From positions 1,386,160 to 1,450,159 of the forward strand of contig NZ_JALKAN010000001.1 of the NCBI RefSeq assembly GCF_023015965.1: a DNA stretch of 64,000 bases, written 5' to 3'. The position numbers were made by a program, and so were the translations under genes. This document shows, in pieces, positions 51,934 to 60,719 of the stretch. Source of the stretch: Allomuricauda sp. F6463D. Lineage in GTDB: Bacteria; Bacteroidota; Bacteroidia; Flavobacteriales; Flavobacteriaceae. How positions within the stretch are numbered: the stretch's first letter is position 1; every line of letters starts with the position of its first letter. The notes beneath the pieces are model-generated. The model ran no database searches. It had not been told where the DNA came from and worked only from the letters and a program-made list of their open reading frames with translations.

Positions 51934-52836
51934 ATGTTAAGAAAAGTAGTACTTGGACTTATCAAAAAAATGAAGTTTTTACCCGAAGACATTTTCATGA
52001 AAGCCTATTATGAATATTACACGGGCAAAAAGCTAAATTTGGAAAACCCAGTAGATTTCAATCAAAAAATACAATGGTACAAACTATATTACCGACCTAA
52101 AATTTTAAGTCAGTTGGTAGATAAGTATGAGGTAAGAGACTATGTTAAGGAAAAAGTTGGCGAGCAATATCTCAATGAATTGATTGGAGTTTACAACCGT
52201 CCCAACATGATCAACTTCAGTGAACTTCCCAATAAATTTGTTCTTAAAGCTACCCACGGATATCATTTCAATATTTTGGTAAATGATAAATCTCAATTAA
52301 ACCTGACCAAGACTAAGCTACTATTGTACAAGTGGTTATCTAAAAATCAATATAAACGTGGCGGTTTAGAATGGGCTTATAAATATGCAAAGCCTCGATT
52401 AATAGTTGAAAAATATCTAGAGGAAATTGGAAAAGAAGATATTAACGATTATAAATTTTTTTGTTTTGATGGTGAGCCAAAACTGCTACACGTAGATATT
52501 GATCGGGGAACGGAGCACTCTAGAGCATACTACGACATGGACTGGAACAAATTACCAGTTTATCAAGAAAGATTCGGTTGTATTGAAGGGGAAGTAGAGC
52601 AGCCTGAGAATTTCCAAGAAATGATAGCGGTTGTAAAAAAATTAGCCGAAGGCTTTCCCTTTGTGCGAGTTGATCTTTATAATTTAAATAAAACCATCAT
52701 CTTTGGAGAAATGACATTTTACCCTGCCGATGGTAGAATGGAATTTATCCCAGAGGAGTATAATAAAATCATTGGCGACTATTTTACTATTCCCAGCATC
52801 CCAGACGGACAAAAATATATTACAACGTATCCATAG
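51934..52836 (+). CDS. TupA-like ATP-grasp protein
   Basis: A 300-residue ATP-grasp fold protein of the TupA/YheC-like group found in polysaccharide clusters: FVLKATHGYHFNILV (ATP-binding strand with lysine), RLIVEKYLEEIGKEDINDYKF (lysine-x-glutamate linker) and VDLYNLNKTIIFGEMTFYPA with a later acidic E-x-N-like site. Such proteins attach an amino acid or a second carboxylate to a surface glycan; the exact reaction is open. It is divergent from the GT7C-type gene. Of the 265 nt that follow, I can interpret nothing with confidence. Confidence 0.85.
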   Translation: MLRKVVLGLIKKMKFLPEDIFMKAYYEYYTGKKLNLENPVDFNQKIQWYKLYYRPKILSQLVDKYEVRDYVKEKVGEQYLNELIGVYNRPNMINFSELPNKFVLKATHGYHFNILVNDKSQLNLTKTKLLLYKWLSKNQYKRGGLEWAYKYAKPRLIVEKYLEEIGKEDINDYKFFCFDGEPKLLHVDIDRGTEHSRAYYDMDWNKLPVYQERFGCIEGEVEQPENFQEMIAVVKKLAEGFPFVRVDLYNLNKTIIFGEMTFYPADGRMEFIPEEYNKIIGDYFTIPSIPDGQKYITTYP

Positions 52837-53101
52837 TTTGATTGATTTTTATGAAAATTGAAAAGAAACCACCTTTGTAAATATTACAACTTATTACTAC
52901 TTCTGTTTCCCCATAATTATAAAACTAAATTAAATGAATTCCGATCAACAGCCTTTCTTACTCACACGTCTTTGGGAGTATATTCCTCACTCTTGACAAC
53001 ATGTAGATTGTCTATAAAAACTGTCTTCACAAAAATGAGCGCTCTAGGACTCTTCAAAGTTCTTTTAACCTAACCAGTCTAATTCTAAAAAATTAATAAT
53101 C

Positions 53102-53662
53102 ATGATCGAAGAAATCAATAATTGCTATAAAATTCTGCACGAAGGAGGCCTCATCCTCTACCCTACCGATACAGTCTGGGGCATTGGTTGCGACGCCACA
53201 AACCCGGAAGCGGTCAAAAAAGTATATGCGTTAAAAAAAAGAGAAGACTCTAGAGCACTTATCTGTTTGGTGGCCAACCAAGCTATGTTGGAACGCCACG
53301 TAAAAGAAGTGCCAGACGTAGCATACGATATTATGGACCTCGCCACAAAACCCACAACAATTGTATTTGATGAACCCACGAGCATTGCCCATAACCTTAT
53401 AGCTACAGATAACACACTAGCAATCAGGGTTGCTTCCGATAAATTCTGCCAGTACCTCATCAATAAATTCAGGAAACCGATCGTATCCACTTCTGCCAAT
53501 ATTTCTGGAAATCCAACACCCAAACAATTCAAGGATATTGACAAAGAAATTTTAAAAGGAGTGGACTATGTGGTAAATTTGCAGGACGAAAACAAAAACC
53601 CTTCTCCTTCTTCCATCATTAAATTAAGTAACGACGGAAAGGTGAAGGTTATCCGGGAGTAA
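53102..53662 (+). CDS. tsaC: L-threonylcarbamoyladenylate synthase (Sua5/YrdC)
   Basis: Makes threonylcarbamoyl-AMP for the t6A modification of ANN-decoding tRNAs. The 186-residue YrdC domain shows LILYPTDTVWGIGCDA, KKREDSRALICLVA and STSANISGNPTP. It lacks the C-terminal Sua5 extension, so the short TsaC form. The ATG at 53102 follows a 265-nt spacer. It is 2 nt ahead of the cca gene. Confidence 0.95.
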   Translation: MIEEINNCYKILHEGGLILYPTDTVWGIGCDATNPEAVKKVYALKKREDSRALICLVANQAMLERHVKEVPDVAYDIMDLATKPTTIVFDEPTSIAHNLIATDNTLAIRVASDKFCQYLINKFRKPIVSTSANISGNPTPKQFKDIDKEILKGVDYVVNLQDENKNPSPSSIIKLSNDGKVKVIRE

Positions 53663-53664
53663 TA

Positions 53665-55095
53665 ATGATGAAGGAATTCCATACAGAGGCAATAAACCAC
53701 CCTATTTTTAAACTTATTGGAGAGGCCTCGGATGAGCTCGGAGTAGACGCTTATGTTATAGGTGGATTTGTTCGTGATTACTTCCTAAAAAGGAATATAC
53801 CAAAGGATATCGACGTAGTAGCCATAGGCAGTGGAATAGAATTGGCTAAAAAAGTGGCATCTAAGTTAAAGGGGAAACCGGAAATTTCAGTATTCAAAAA
53901 CTTTGGTACTGCCATGATCAAACACAAGGAGTTGGAACTTGAGTTTGTAGGTGCCCGAAAAGAAAGCTACAATCGCGATAGCCGAAAACCGATTGTGGAG
54001 GACGGAACCTTGGAAGATGACCAAAATCGACGGGATTTCACCATAAATGCCATGGCCTTGTCTTTAAACAGCGGAGATTTTGGAAAACTACTGGATCCCT
54101 TTGACGGATTGACGGATTTAGATAAACAGATTATAAGGACTCCTTTAGAGCCTGGAATCACTTATTCGGACGACCCCTTGCGGATGATGCGCGCCATTCG
54201 CTTTGCCACGCAATTGAATTTCACCATCGAGCTGAAGTCTCTTCAAGCAATTACCGAGAACAAAGACCGCATCAAAATTGTATCTAAAGAACGTATTGTA
54301 GACGAACTCCATAAAATCCTATTGAGTTCCAAACCATCCGTTGGTCTAAAGTTAATGCACCAAACAGGGCTACTTCCATTGATCTTACCGGAGCTAACTG
54401 CTCTCCAGGGCATTGAAGAAAAAGAGGGCCAACGCCATAAAGACAATTTTTGGCACACCTTGGAAGTGGTAGATAATATTGCGGAAAACACCGATAACCT
54501 TTGGTTACGTTGGGCAGCACTATTACATGATATAGGCAAAGCCCCTACAAAAAAATTCCATAAAAAAAATGGCTGGACTTTCCATGCCCATGAATTTGTA
54601 GGCGCTAAAATGGTTTATAGATTGTTCAAAAGACTTCGAATGCCACTGAACGAAAAAATGAAATTCGTTCAAAAAATGGTTTTGATGAGCTCTCGTCCCA
54701 TCATCCTGTCCGAAGATCACGTAACCGATTCAGCGGTGAGACGATTGGTGTTTGATGCAGGTGATTTTGTGGAAGACCTTATGACCCTCTGTGAGGCAGA
54801 CATCACCACAAAAAACCCTCGAAAGCAAAGAAAATACAAGAATAATTTCAAGATAGTCAGACAAAAAATAGTAGAGGTTGAAGAAAGGGACCACGTCCGA
54901 AACTTTCAACCTCCTGTTTCCGGAGAGCAAATCATGACAACCTTCAACCTTAAACCCTCCAAAGAAATAGGAATTATTAAAGACGCGATCAAAGAAGCTA
55001 TTTTGGAAGGTGAAATCCCAAACGAATATGAAGCTGCCTACAATTTTATGTTGGAAAAAGGCAGAAAAATGAATTTAAAAGTCCATTCCGAATGA
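53665..55095 (+). CDS. cca: CCA tRNA nucleotidyltransferase with HD domain
   Basis: Adds or repairs the 3' CCA of tRNAs. The 476 residues show the nucleotidyltransferase head (YVIGGFVRDYFL, KDIDVVAIG), the RRDFTINAMAL and DPLRMMRAIRFATQL neck motifs, and an HD domain in the C-terminal half (RWAALLHDIGKAPTKKF) with a possible phosphatase role. Two ATGs occur at 53665 and 53668. It follows tsaC closely, giving a tRNA-modification operon, and overlaps ctaA by 4 nt. Confidence 0.95.
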   Translation: MMKEFHTEAINHPIFKLIGEASDELGVDAYVIGGFVRDYFLKRNIPKDIDVVAIGSGIELAKKVASKLKGKPEISVFKNFGTAMIKHKELELEFVGARKESYNRDSRKPIVEDGTLEDDQNRRDFTINAMALSLNSGDFGKLLDPFDGLTDLDKQIIRTPLEPGITYSDDPLRMMRAIRFATQLNFTIELKSLQAITENKDRIKIVSKERIVDELHKILLSSKPSVGLKLMHQTGLLPLILPELTALQGIEEKEGQRHKDNFWHTLEVVDNIAENTDNLWLRWAALLHDIGKAPTKKFHKKNGWTFHAHEFVGAKMVYRLFKRLRMPLNEKMKFVQKMVLMSSRPIILSEDHVTDSAVRRLVFDAGDFVEDLMTLCEADITTKNPRKQRKYKNNFKIVRQKIVEVEERDHVRNFQPPVSGEQIMTTFNLKPSKEIGIIKDAIKEAILEGEIPNEYEAAYNFMLEKGRKMNLKVHSE

Positions 55096-56105
55096 AAAAG
55101 AACAAATATGTTGTCTATTGGTTACTGACAGGGTGTATGCTTATTTTTATAATGGTTTTGGTAGGTGGAATAACCCGTCTTACACATTCAGGACTTTCCA
55201 TATCCGACTATAAATTGATTCATGGTACCATTCCACCGATGAACGAACAGGAGTGGCAAGAAGCTTTTGATCTGTACAAACAATACCCCGAATACCAAAA
55301 GCTGAACTATCATTTTGGAATCGAAGAATTCAAGGATATTTATTTTTGGGAATGGTTACATAGGGTAATCGGTAGGTTTATTGGTATCGTGTTCATTATC
55401 CCTTTTCTTTACTTTTTGGCCACAAAAAAACTGGACAAGCCTACGATAAAGAAAAGTTTGATCTTACTTTTTATGGGTGGGTTTCAAGGCTTTTTAGGAT
55501 GGTATATGGTGAAAAGTGGACTAGTGGACCAACCGGATGTGTCCCACTATCGGTTGGCCGCCCATTTAACAACCGCATTCATCACCTTTGCGTATAGTAT
55601 GTGGGTTGCGCTGGACCTTATTTACCCCAACAAAAAAGAAATACATAAAAAAACACGTAACCTTATTAGAGCAGGACTAGTTGTGCTATTACTGCAAATA
55701 ATTTGGGGCGCTTTCGTGGCAGGTCTGGATGCAGGTTTTATCCATAATCACTGGCCATTGATGAATGAAGGAAAACTAATTCATCAAACCGTATATATAG
55801 AACAGCAACCATTAATCAAAAACTTTTATGAAGGTAAAAGCGGGGTACAGTTCATACATAGATATTTGGCTTATATCGTTGTTGGTTTTATTGTATTCAT
55901 TTGGTACAAAACCAGAAAATTACAAACCACAAGGCTACAGGAGAAAGGTTTGCTTTCTTTGTTAGCACTTGTTTTTGTGCAATTTCTTTTAGGGGTGCTC
56001 ACACTTATTTACGCCGTGCCACTGTGGTTGGGAATCGTGCATCAAATAGGTGCCTTTTTTCTATTGGCAGCCATGACGTTTACCTTGCACAGGTTCACCA
56101 AATAA
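55092..56105 (+). CDS. ctaA: Heme A synthase (CtaA/COX15 family)
   Basis: Oxidises heme O to heme A for aa3-type oxidases. The 337-residue membrane protein has about eight helices in two halves and the family start VVYWLLTGCMLIFIMVLVGG with ITRLTHSGLSI, the heme-ligand histidines in WEWLHRVIGRF and FIHRYLAYIVV, and LGIVHQIGAFFLL near the end. It overlaps cca by 4 nt (ATGA). No cytochrome oxidase genes are adjacent. Confidence 0.94.
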   Translation: MKKNKYVVYWLLTGCMLIFIMVLVGGITRLTHSGLSISDYKLIHGTIPPMNEQEWQEAFDLYKQYPEYQKLNYHFGIEEFKDIYFWEWLHRVIGRFIGIVFIIPFLYFLATKKLDKPTIKKSLILLFMGGFQGFLGWYMVKSGLVDQPDVSHYRLAAHLTTAFITFAYSMWVALDLIYPNKKEIHKKTRNLIRAGLVVLLLQIIWGAFVAGLDAGFIHNHWPLMNEGKLIHQTVYIEQQPLIKNFYEGKSGVQFIHRYLAYIVVGFIVFIWYKTRKLQTTRLQEKGLLSLLALVFVQFLLGVLTLIYAVPLWLGIVHQIGAFFLLAAMTFTLHRFTK

Positions 56106-56148
56106 GGTCTAATTATTGTACCTTTGTGCCCACTCTAAAATTTGATGG

Positions 56149-56652
56149 ATGATTTATAAAATCAGGATAATACTTGATGCTGAGGATGATATTTTTCGTG
56201 ATATTGAAATTGAAGACCAAAGTAATTTGGAAGATTTTCACAACGCCATAACCCAAGCTTTTGGTTTTGAAGGAAGTGAAATGGCTTCTTTTTACACTTG
56301 TGATGAAGAATGGAACCAAGATGAGGAAATAGCTCTTTTTGATATGAGTGAGAACGGTTCCGATGTACGGTTGATGAACGAAACTTCGTTAGATGACGTA
56401 ATGAACGAGAAGAATCCTAAGCTGATTTATGTTTACGACTTTCTTAGCATGTGGACCTTTTTTGTGGAACTTGCCGATATAGTTGATAAAGAAGATGGAA
56501 AGACATATCCTAGTATATTGTTCACTTTTGGAGAACTACCTGATGCTCCACCAGAAAAAAAGTTTGAAGCAAAACCCGATGATGATGAGGGTGATTTTGA
56601 TGACCTCCTAGATCGATACGACGATATGGACTTTGATGAAAACTGGAATTAA
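56149..56652 (+). CDS. pRiA4b ORF-3-like (IS1096 passenger) family protein
   Basis: A 167-residue acidic protein matching the PRiA4_ORF3-like fold: IYKIRIILDAEDDIFRDIEI, NLEDFHNAITQAFGFEGSEM, FYTCDEEWNQDEEI and the WTFFVELADIVDKEDGKTYP strand. The C-terminal ~40 residues are extremely acidic. Although the family is named after a mobile element passenger, no transposase or terminal repeats are present; here it is a chromosomal gene of unknown role. Confidence 0.85.
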   Translation: MIYKIRIILDAEDDIFRDIEIEDQSNLEDFHNAITQAFGFEGSEMASFYTCDEEWNQDEEIALFDMSENGSDVRLMNETSLDDVMNEKNPKLIYVYDFLSMWTFFVELADIVDKEDGKTYPSILFTFGELPDAPPEKKFEAKPDDDEGDFDDLLDRYDDMDFDENWN

Positions 56653-56701
56653 ATCCTTTCTTGACCTTATTAAATTATAATTGTTAATCTGCTACCTGAT
56701 C

Positions 56702-57760
56702 ATGCTAAACCTATATTCCGCCCAAATTGAAAGTATATCCCTGCACCGCGTTGGCAATAAAAGCAAAAACGAATCTGCTTTTTTGTCCGCAGAGCCTGTT
56801 ACGCTCAACGATGAAATGGCAGGCCTTTTAAAAGAGTACTTTTTCAAACCATTCAGAGAGAAGGAAGAAAACTATTTTAAGTTTGACCATGAGGTAGATT
56901 TGGAGTTCAATAAGGTATTTACCACGGTCACTAGAATTTTCGAAAACCCATCGGATAATCATGTCCTTTCCAAAAAAATAACCTCGCATCTTTTTGAACA
57001 ATCCAACCATCCACACATTAAAAGTGGTGAGGTGTATGTAGTTCATTTTTCGGATATGGTCATCAACAATCAAAAAACGGAGGCCGTAGGGATTTTCAAA
57101 AGTGAATTGAAACATGATTTTCTTCAATTTGAAGAAAAAGAGCAAAATTTGGAGATTTTAATCCGACAGGGGATTAATATCAACAAGTTGGACAAGGGTT
57201 GTATCGTTTTCAATGTAGACAAAGAAGAGGGCTACAAGGTGTTATCTGTGGATAGCAACAGATACGATGCAAAATATTGGTTAGAAAACTTTTTGGGAGT
57301 TGCCCCGTTGACCGATGAAAACTTCTACACCAAAAATTATTTGAAATTTTGCCAGAACTTTGCTAAAGACGTGGTTTTGCCTGCCGAAGACAAACAACAG
57401 GAAGTAATGTTCATGAACCGCGCGGTGAACCATTTTGCCAAAAACGACAACTTTGAGGAGACTTCATTTTTGAACGATGTAATGGAGAACCCTGAGTTAA
57501 TTCCAGAGTTTAAACACTATAAGGTAGAAAAAGGGCCGAAATACAGCATTGAGGATGTTTCCAATTTCGATATCGCCAACAAAGCCGTTAGCGATGCTCG
57601 AAGAAAGATTAAGAACGTTATCAACCTTGATACGAACATTCAAATTAAAATGGATTTCATCAACCCTGAATCCGCGGAAAAGTTTGTGGAAAAAGGTTGG
57701 GACGAAGAAAAACAGATGTATTATTATCTGGTGTATTTCAACAAAGAACAGAAGAGCTAA
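56702..57760 (+). CDS. Nucleoid-associated protein (NdpA/YejK family)
   Basis: A 352-residue protein of the 37-kDa nucleoid-associated (NdpA) family: IESISLHRVGNKSKNESAFL at the N-terminus, a central VVHFSDMVINNQKTEAVGIFKS strand region, and a C-terminal IKMDFINPESAEKFVEKGW. In E. coli YejK binds the nucleoid and topoisomerase IV. I place the start at the ATG at 56702. Its stop interlocks (CTAA) with that of the convergent kinase-like gene. Confidence 0.85.
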   Translation: MLNLYSAQIESISLHRVGNKSKNESAFLSAEPVTLNDEMAGLLKEYFFKPFREKEENYFKFDHEVDLEFNKVFTTVTRIFENPSDNHVLSKKITSHLFEQSNHPHIKSGEVYVVHFSDMVINNQKTEAVGIFKSELKHDFLQFEEKEQNLEILIRQGININKLDKGCIVFNVDKEEGYKVLSVDSNRYDAKYWLENFLGVAPLTDENFYTKNYLKFCQNFAKDVVLPAEDKQQEVMFMNRAVNHFAKNDNFEETSFLNDVMENPELIPEFKHYKVEKGPKYSIEDVSNFDIANKAVSDARRKIKNVINLDTNIQIKMDFINPESAEKFVEKGWDEEKQMYYYLVYFNKEQKS

Positions 57761-58833
57761 AACTTCTTTTCAATAATCTGTTTCATACTCACATCCTCAT
57801 AGTTACGCTTTACAAAATCAAGAGCATACGTCATTATTTCCCCCATGTTTTTGCTGTCTCTAAAATTGATGTCACCCGTAAGCTCCTGCAATTGGGTTTT
57901 TAGCAGTTCAATATTCTCAGGTGGTGCAATGGAATCTTCTTTGCATACATCCAAAAGTCGTTTTAGTCTCCGTCCCCAACTCAATATCCGCTTTGCAATA
58001 ATGGAGCGCTCCTCTACTATATATTGATTGACGGAGTCTATGGTCAATTTGCTTTGTACCAAATCCACCATGGTTTTGTTTTCCTTAAAAAATTGAGGGC
58101 GGTACACCTTTATTTTACCCTCATAGCATTGCTGATCAAAATCGATGGCCCTTATCTTATAAACTACGCTATCAAAATCATGCGTAGGCACAATAACATA
58201 GTTATAGGAACGCATATCGCCCAAGAGCCGAATCATGCATCTTTCATTAAACTTTACAAATTCCTTGGCTATTTGTGCTTTATCAAACTCTGAACATTCG
58301 GACAGGTTTTTTTTTATAAAAACATCGCCTGGGATGCCAACAATGTGCTCTTCAATAAGGGTATTCTGGTAAATAATAAAATTTAGGTTGTACGGGGATA
58401 ACATATGCTCCAGTTCCAATCCATAAACCCGAGATGCATCAGTCTTTTTTATATAAAACAAGGTGTAATTATCATTCAATATATTTCTAACCTTGACCCT
58501 AAAGGGTTTTGAGTTTCCAAATGTGCAATAGTCCACATAATCCACATTTAAATATGGAAAAATGGAATCACTTCCATCAGAAACAAAGCTTGAATACACG
58601 CGCTTTAAAGCAAGGTCAATTTCATCCCGGTCGAACTCTGGATAAAACACCCTTACCCAAAGGGTATCTTCATCATTGGCATCATAAACCGCCACGCTGC
58701 CAGAAAATCGGAGGAGGTCTTCATAATGGATGGGGATTTCTATTTTTCGGTTGTAATATTCCAGGTATTCATCCAATTTCTTAGTAATTGGATAAGCGGG
58801 CTTTTTTTTCGACATCAATTTTTCTTCCGACAT
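57757..58833 (-). CDS. Flavobacterial protein of unknown function with kinase-like motifs
   Basis: A 358-residue soluble protein without signal peptide; no named family comes to mind. Reading by eye, residues ~125-145 (YTLFYIKKTDASRVYGLELEH) resemble a kinase lysine strand and glutamate helix, 204-211 (LGDMRSYN) a catalytic loop of the GDxxxxN type, and 229-235 (AIDFDQQ) a metal-binding D-F-D. That is the order in aminoglycoside-kinase and HipA-like folds. The C-terminal ~110 residues are helical. The ATG at 58833 is used. Confidence 0.75.
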   Translation of the reverse strand: MSEEKLMSKKKPAYPITKKLDEYLEYYNRKIEIPIHYEDLLRFSGSVAVYDANDEDTLWVRVFYPEFDRDEIDLALKRVYSSFVSDGSDSIFPYLNVDYVDYCTFGNSKPFRVKVRNILNDNYTLFYIKKTDASRVYGLELEHMLSPYNLNFIIYQNTLIEEHIVGIPGDVFIKKNLSECSEFDKAQIAKEFVKFNERCMIRLLGDMRSYNYVIVPTHDFDSVVYKIRAIDFDQQCYEGKIKVYRPQFFKENKTMVDLVQSKLTIDSVNQYIVEERSIIAKRILSWGRRLKRLLDVCKEDSIAPPENIELLKTQLQELTGDINFRDSKNMGEIMTYALDFVKRNYEDVSMKQIIEKKF

Positions 58834-58911
58834 TGTATTCAATTATTTTGTAACAATTTGCGATAAACATCGTCAAGTTAGTATAAACCATTCAAAAAAC
58901 GATAACATCTC

Positions 58912-59808
58912 TTGGAAACAATACTGACCGTAAACCATCTTACGAAAAAATTTGGTTACCTCACCGCCGTTAAAGACCTTTCCTTTACAATTGAAAAAGG
59001 AAACGTCTATGGTATTTTGGGACCTAACGGCAGTGGCAAGTCCACTACCCTAGGTATTATTTTGAACGTTGTTAACGAAACTTCTGGGAATTTTAGTTGG
59101 TTCGATGGCAACACATCTACCCATGACGCCCTCAAAAAAGTTGGAGCCATAATTGAGCGCCCTAATTTTTATCCATACATGAACGCCATCCAAAATTTAA
59201 GGTTGGTCTGTAAGATCAAGGATGTTCCGGAAACCAAGATTCAAGAGAAACTCGAGTTAGTTGGGTTATGGGATCGCCGTAACAGTAAGTTCAAAACCTA
59301 CTCCTTGGGTATGAAACAGCGAATGGCCATTGCCTCTGCTTTATTGAATGACCCAGAAATATTGATTTTGGACGAGCCAACCAACGGCTTAGACCCACAA
59401 GGGATTCATCAAATACGTGAAATTATTATAAAAATAGCAAACCAAGGCACTACCATTTTATTGGCATCCCACTTGCTGGACGAGGTTGAAAAGGTATGTT
59501 CCCATGTTATCATTCTACGAAAAGGCGAGAACTTATATTCCGGGCCAGTGGACAGTATGTTGGCAAGCCACGGTTTTTTTGAATTGAGGGCCCAGAATAT
59601 TGACTTGCTTCAAGAATTGCTGGAAAAAAATGCCAGTTTTGGCAAAGTGGAAAACTTCAACGGAACCCTCACGGCCTATCTCAAGGAGGAAATGGATGCA
59701 GAAAGTTTGAACAAAATGCTGTTTGATAAAGGAATAGTATTATCCCATCTCGTAAAACGAAAAGAGAGTCTTGAAGAACAATTTTTAACCTTGACCAAAA
59801 ACAACTAA
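58912..59808 (+). CDS. ABC transporter ATP-binding protein (ABC-2 exporter)
   Basis: A 298-residue ATPase with Walker A GPNGSGKSTTLGI, signature YSLGMKQRMAIASAL, Walker B ILILDEPTNGLDP and LLASHLLDEVEKV, and a ~75-residue C-terminal regulatory extension as in bacitracin/lantibiotic-type (BcrA-like) exporters. The start is TTG at 58912 (ETILTVNHLTKKFG follows); no ATG is in reach. It pairs with the permease 11 nt downstream. Confidence 0.93.
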   Translation: METILTVNHLTKKFGYLTAVKDLSFTIEKGNVYGILGPNGSGKSTTLGIILNVVNETSGNFSWFDGNTSTHDALKKVGAIIERPNFYPYMNAIQNLRLVCKIKDVPETKIQEKLELVGLWDRRNSKFKTYSLGMKQRMAIASALLNDPEILILDEPTNGLDPQGIHQIREIIIKIANQGTTILLASHLLDEVEKVCSHVIILRKGENLYSGPVDSMLASHGFFELRAQNIDLLQELLEKNASFGKVENFNGTLTAYLKEEMDAESLNKMLFDKGIVLSHLVKRKESLEEQFLTLTKNN

Positions 59809-59819
59809 TCAAAAAACGA

Positions 59820-60653
59820 ATGTTACGTCTCTTACAAATAGAATTTATAAAACTTTGGAACAACAGGGCCAGTAAGGTGCTAATTATCTCCTACTTTGTG
59901 CTTTTGACCTCAATAGCGCTCATCGCTGCCATAAAATTTGATATTGGGCCGGTACAATTCCACTTGGCCGACCAGGGCATTTTTAATTTTCCATACATCT
60001 GGCACTTTAACACTTTTGTTACAGCGTTGTTCAAACTCTTTTTGGCCATCGTGATCGTTTCCATGATGTCCAACGAGTACAGTAACAAGACCATAAAACA
60101 AAATCTTATCGATGGGCTGTCCAAAAAGGAATTTATCCTTTCTAAAGTGCTCACGGTTATTTCGTTTGCCCTAATATCCACTATTTTCGTTTTTGTAGTT
60201 TCTTTGGTTCTAGGAATTGCCTATTCGGATTACAATGAAGTGTCCATCATATTTTCCGATATGGAGTTTCTACCAGCATTCTTCTTTAAATTGGTCGGGT
60301 TTTTCTCTTTTTGTCTCTTTTTGGGGATTTTGGTAAAACGTTCTGCCTTTGCCCTTGGTTTCCTTATTTTATGGACGATATTGGAACAGGTTCTATTTGG
60401 ATTATTGGGTTGGAAAGTTATGAGCTGGGAAGCTGCCAAAAATGTTAAACGCTTTTTTCCTTTGGAATCGATGTCTAATCTCATTAAAGAACCGTTCACC
60501 AGACTATCTGCCGTACAGAACATAGGACAACAAATTGGAGAGAGCATGAAGTTCGATTACCATGTGTATTGGTATGAGTTTCTGATCGTTATTATTTGGA
60601 CGGCTATTTTTATCTATCTATCCTATGCTTTATTAAAAAAACGTGATTTGTAG
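59820..60653 (+). CDS. ABC-2 type permease
   Basis: A 277-residue integral membrane partner of the preceding ATPase, with six membrane helices; the amphipathic N-terminus (RLLQIEFIKLWNNRASKVLI), the MMSNEYSNKTIKQNLIDGLSKKEFI coupling segment and the final YEFLIVIIWTAIFIYLSYALL helix are typical. The substrate is unknown; close BcrB-like relatives export peptides or lipids. Confidence 0.9.
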   Translation: MLRLLQIEFIKLWNNRASKVLIISYFVLLTSIALIAAIKFDIGPVQFHLADQGIFNFPYIWHFNTFVTALFKLFLAIVIVSMMSNEYSNKTIKQNLIDGLSKKEFILSKVLTVISFALISTIFVFVVSLVLGIAYSDYNEVSIIFSDMEFLPAFFFKLVGFFSFCLFLGILVKRSAFALGFLILWTILEQVLFGLLGWKVMSWEAAKNVKRFFPLESMSNLIKEPFTRLSAVQNIGQQIGESMKFDYHVYWYEFLIVIIWTAIFIYLSYALLKKRDL

Positions 60654-60719
60654 TATCCATTGTTGAGAATATCCTGAGCTTTGTTTCTATATAGCGTCTA
60701 CCTTTAGTATTTTTATCGA

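Noticed and set aside
52934..52996. ATG-initiated 20-codon frame (MNSDQQPFLLTRLWEYIPHS)
   Set aside because: The peptide looks protein-like, but there is no promoter, no hydrophobic or repeated character and no adjoining frame; it may be a remnant of a lost gene or chance.
52858..53073. 71-codon frame in the spacer before tsaC
   Set aside because: No ATG at its start, low-complexity and codon use unlike neighbours, and no recognisable protein features.
56149..56652. Mobile element suggested by the IS1096-passenger name
   Set aside because: No transposase, terminal inverted repeats or target duplications nearby; the name reflects family history only.
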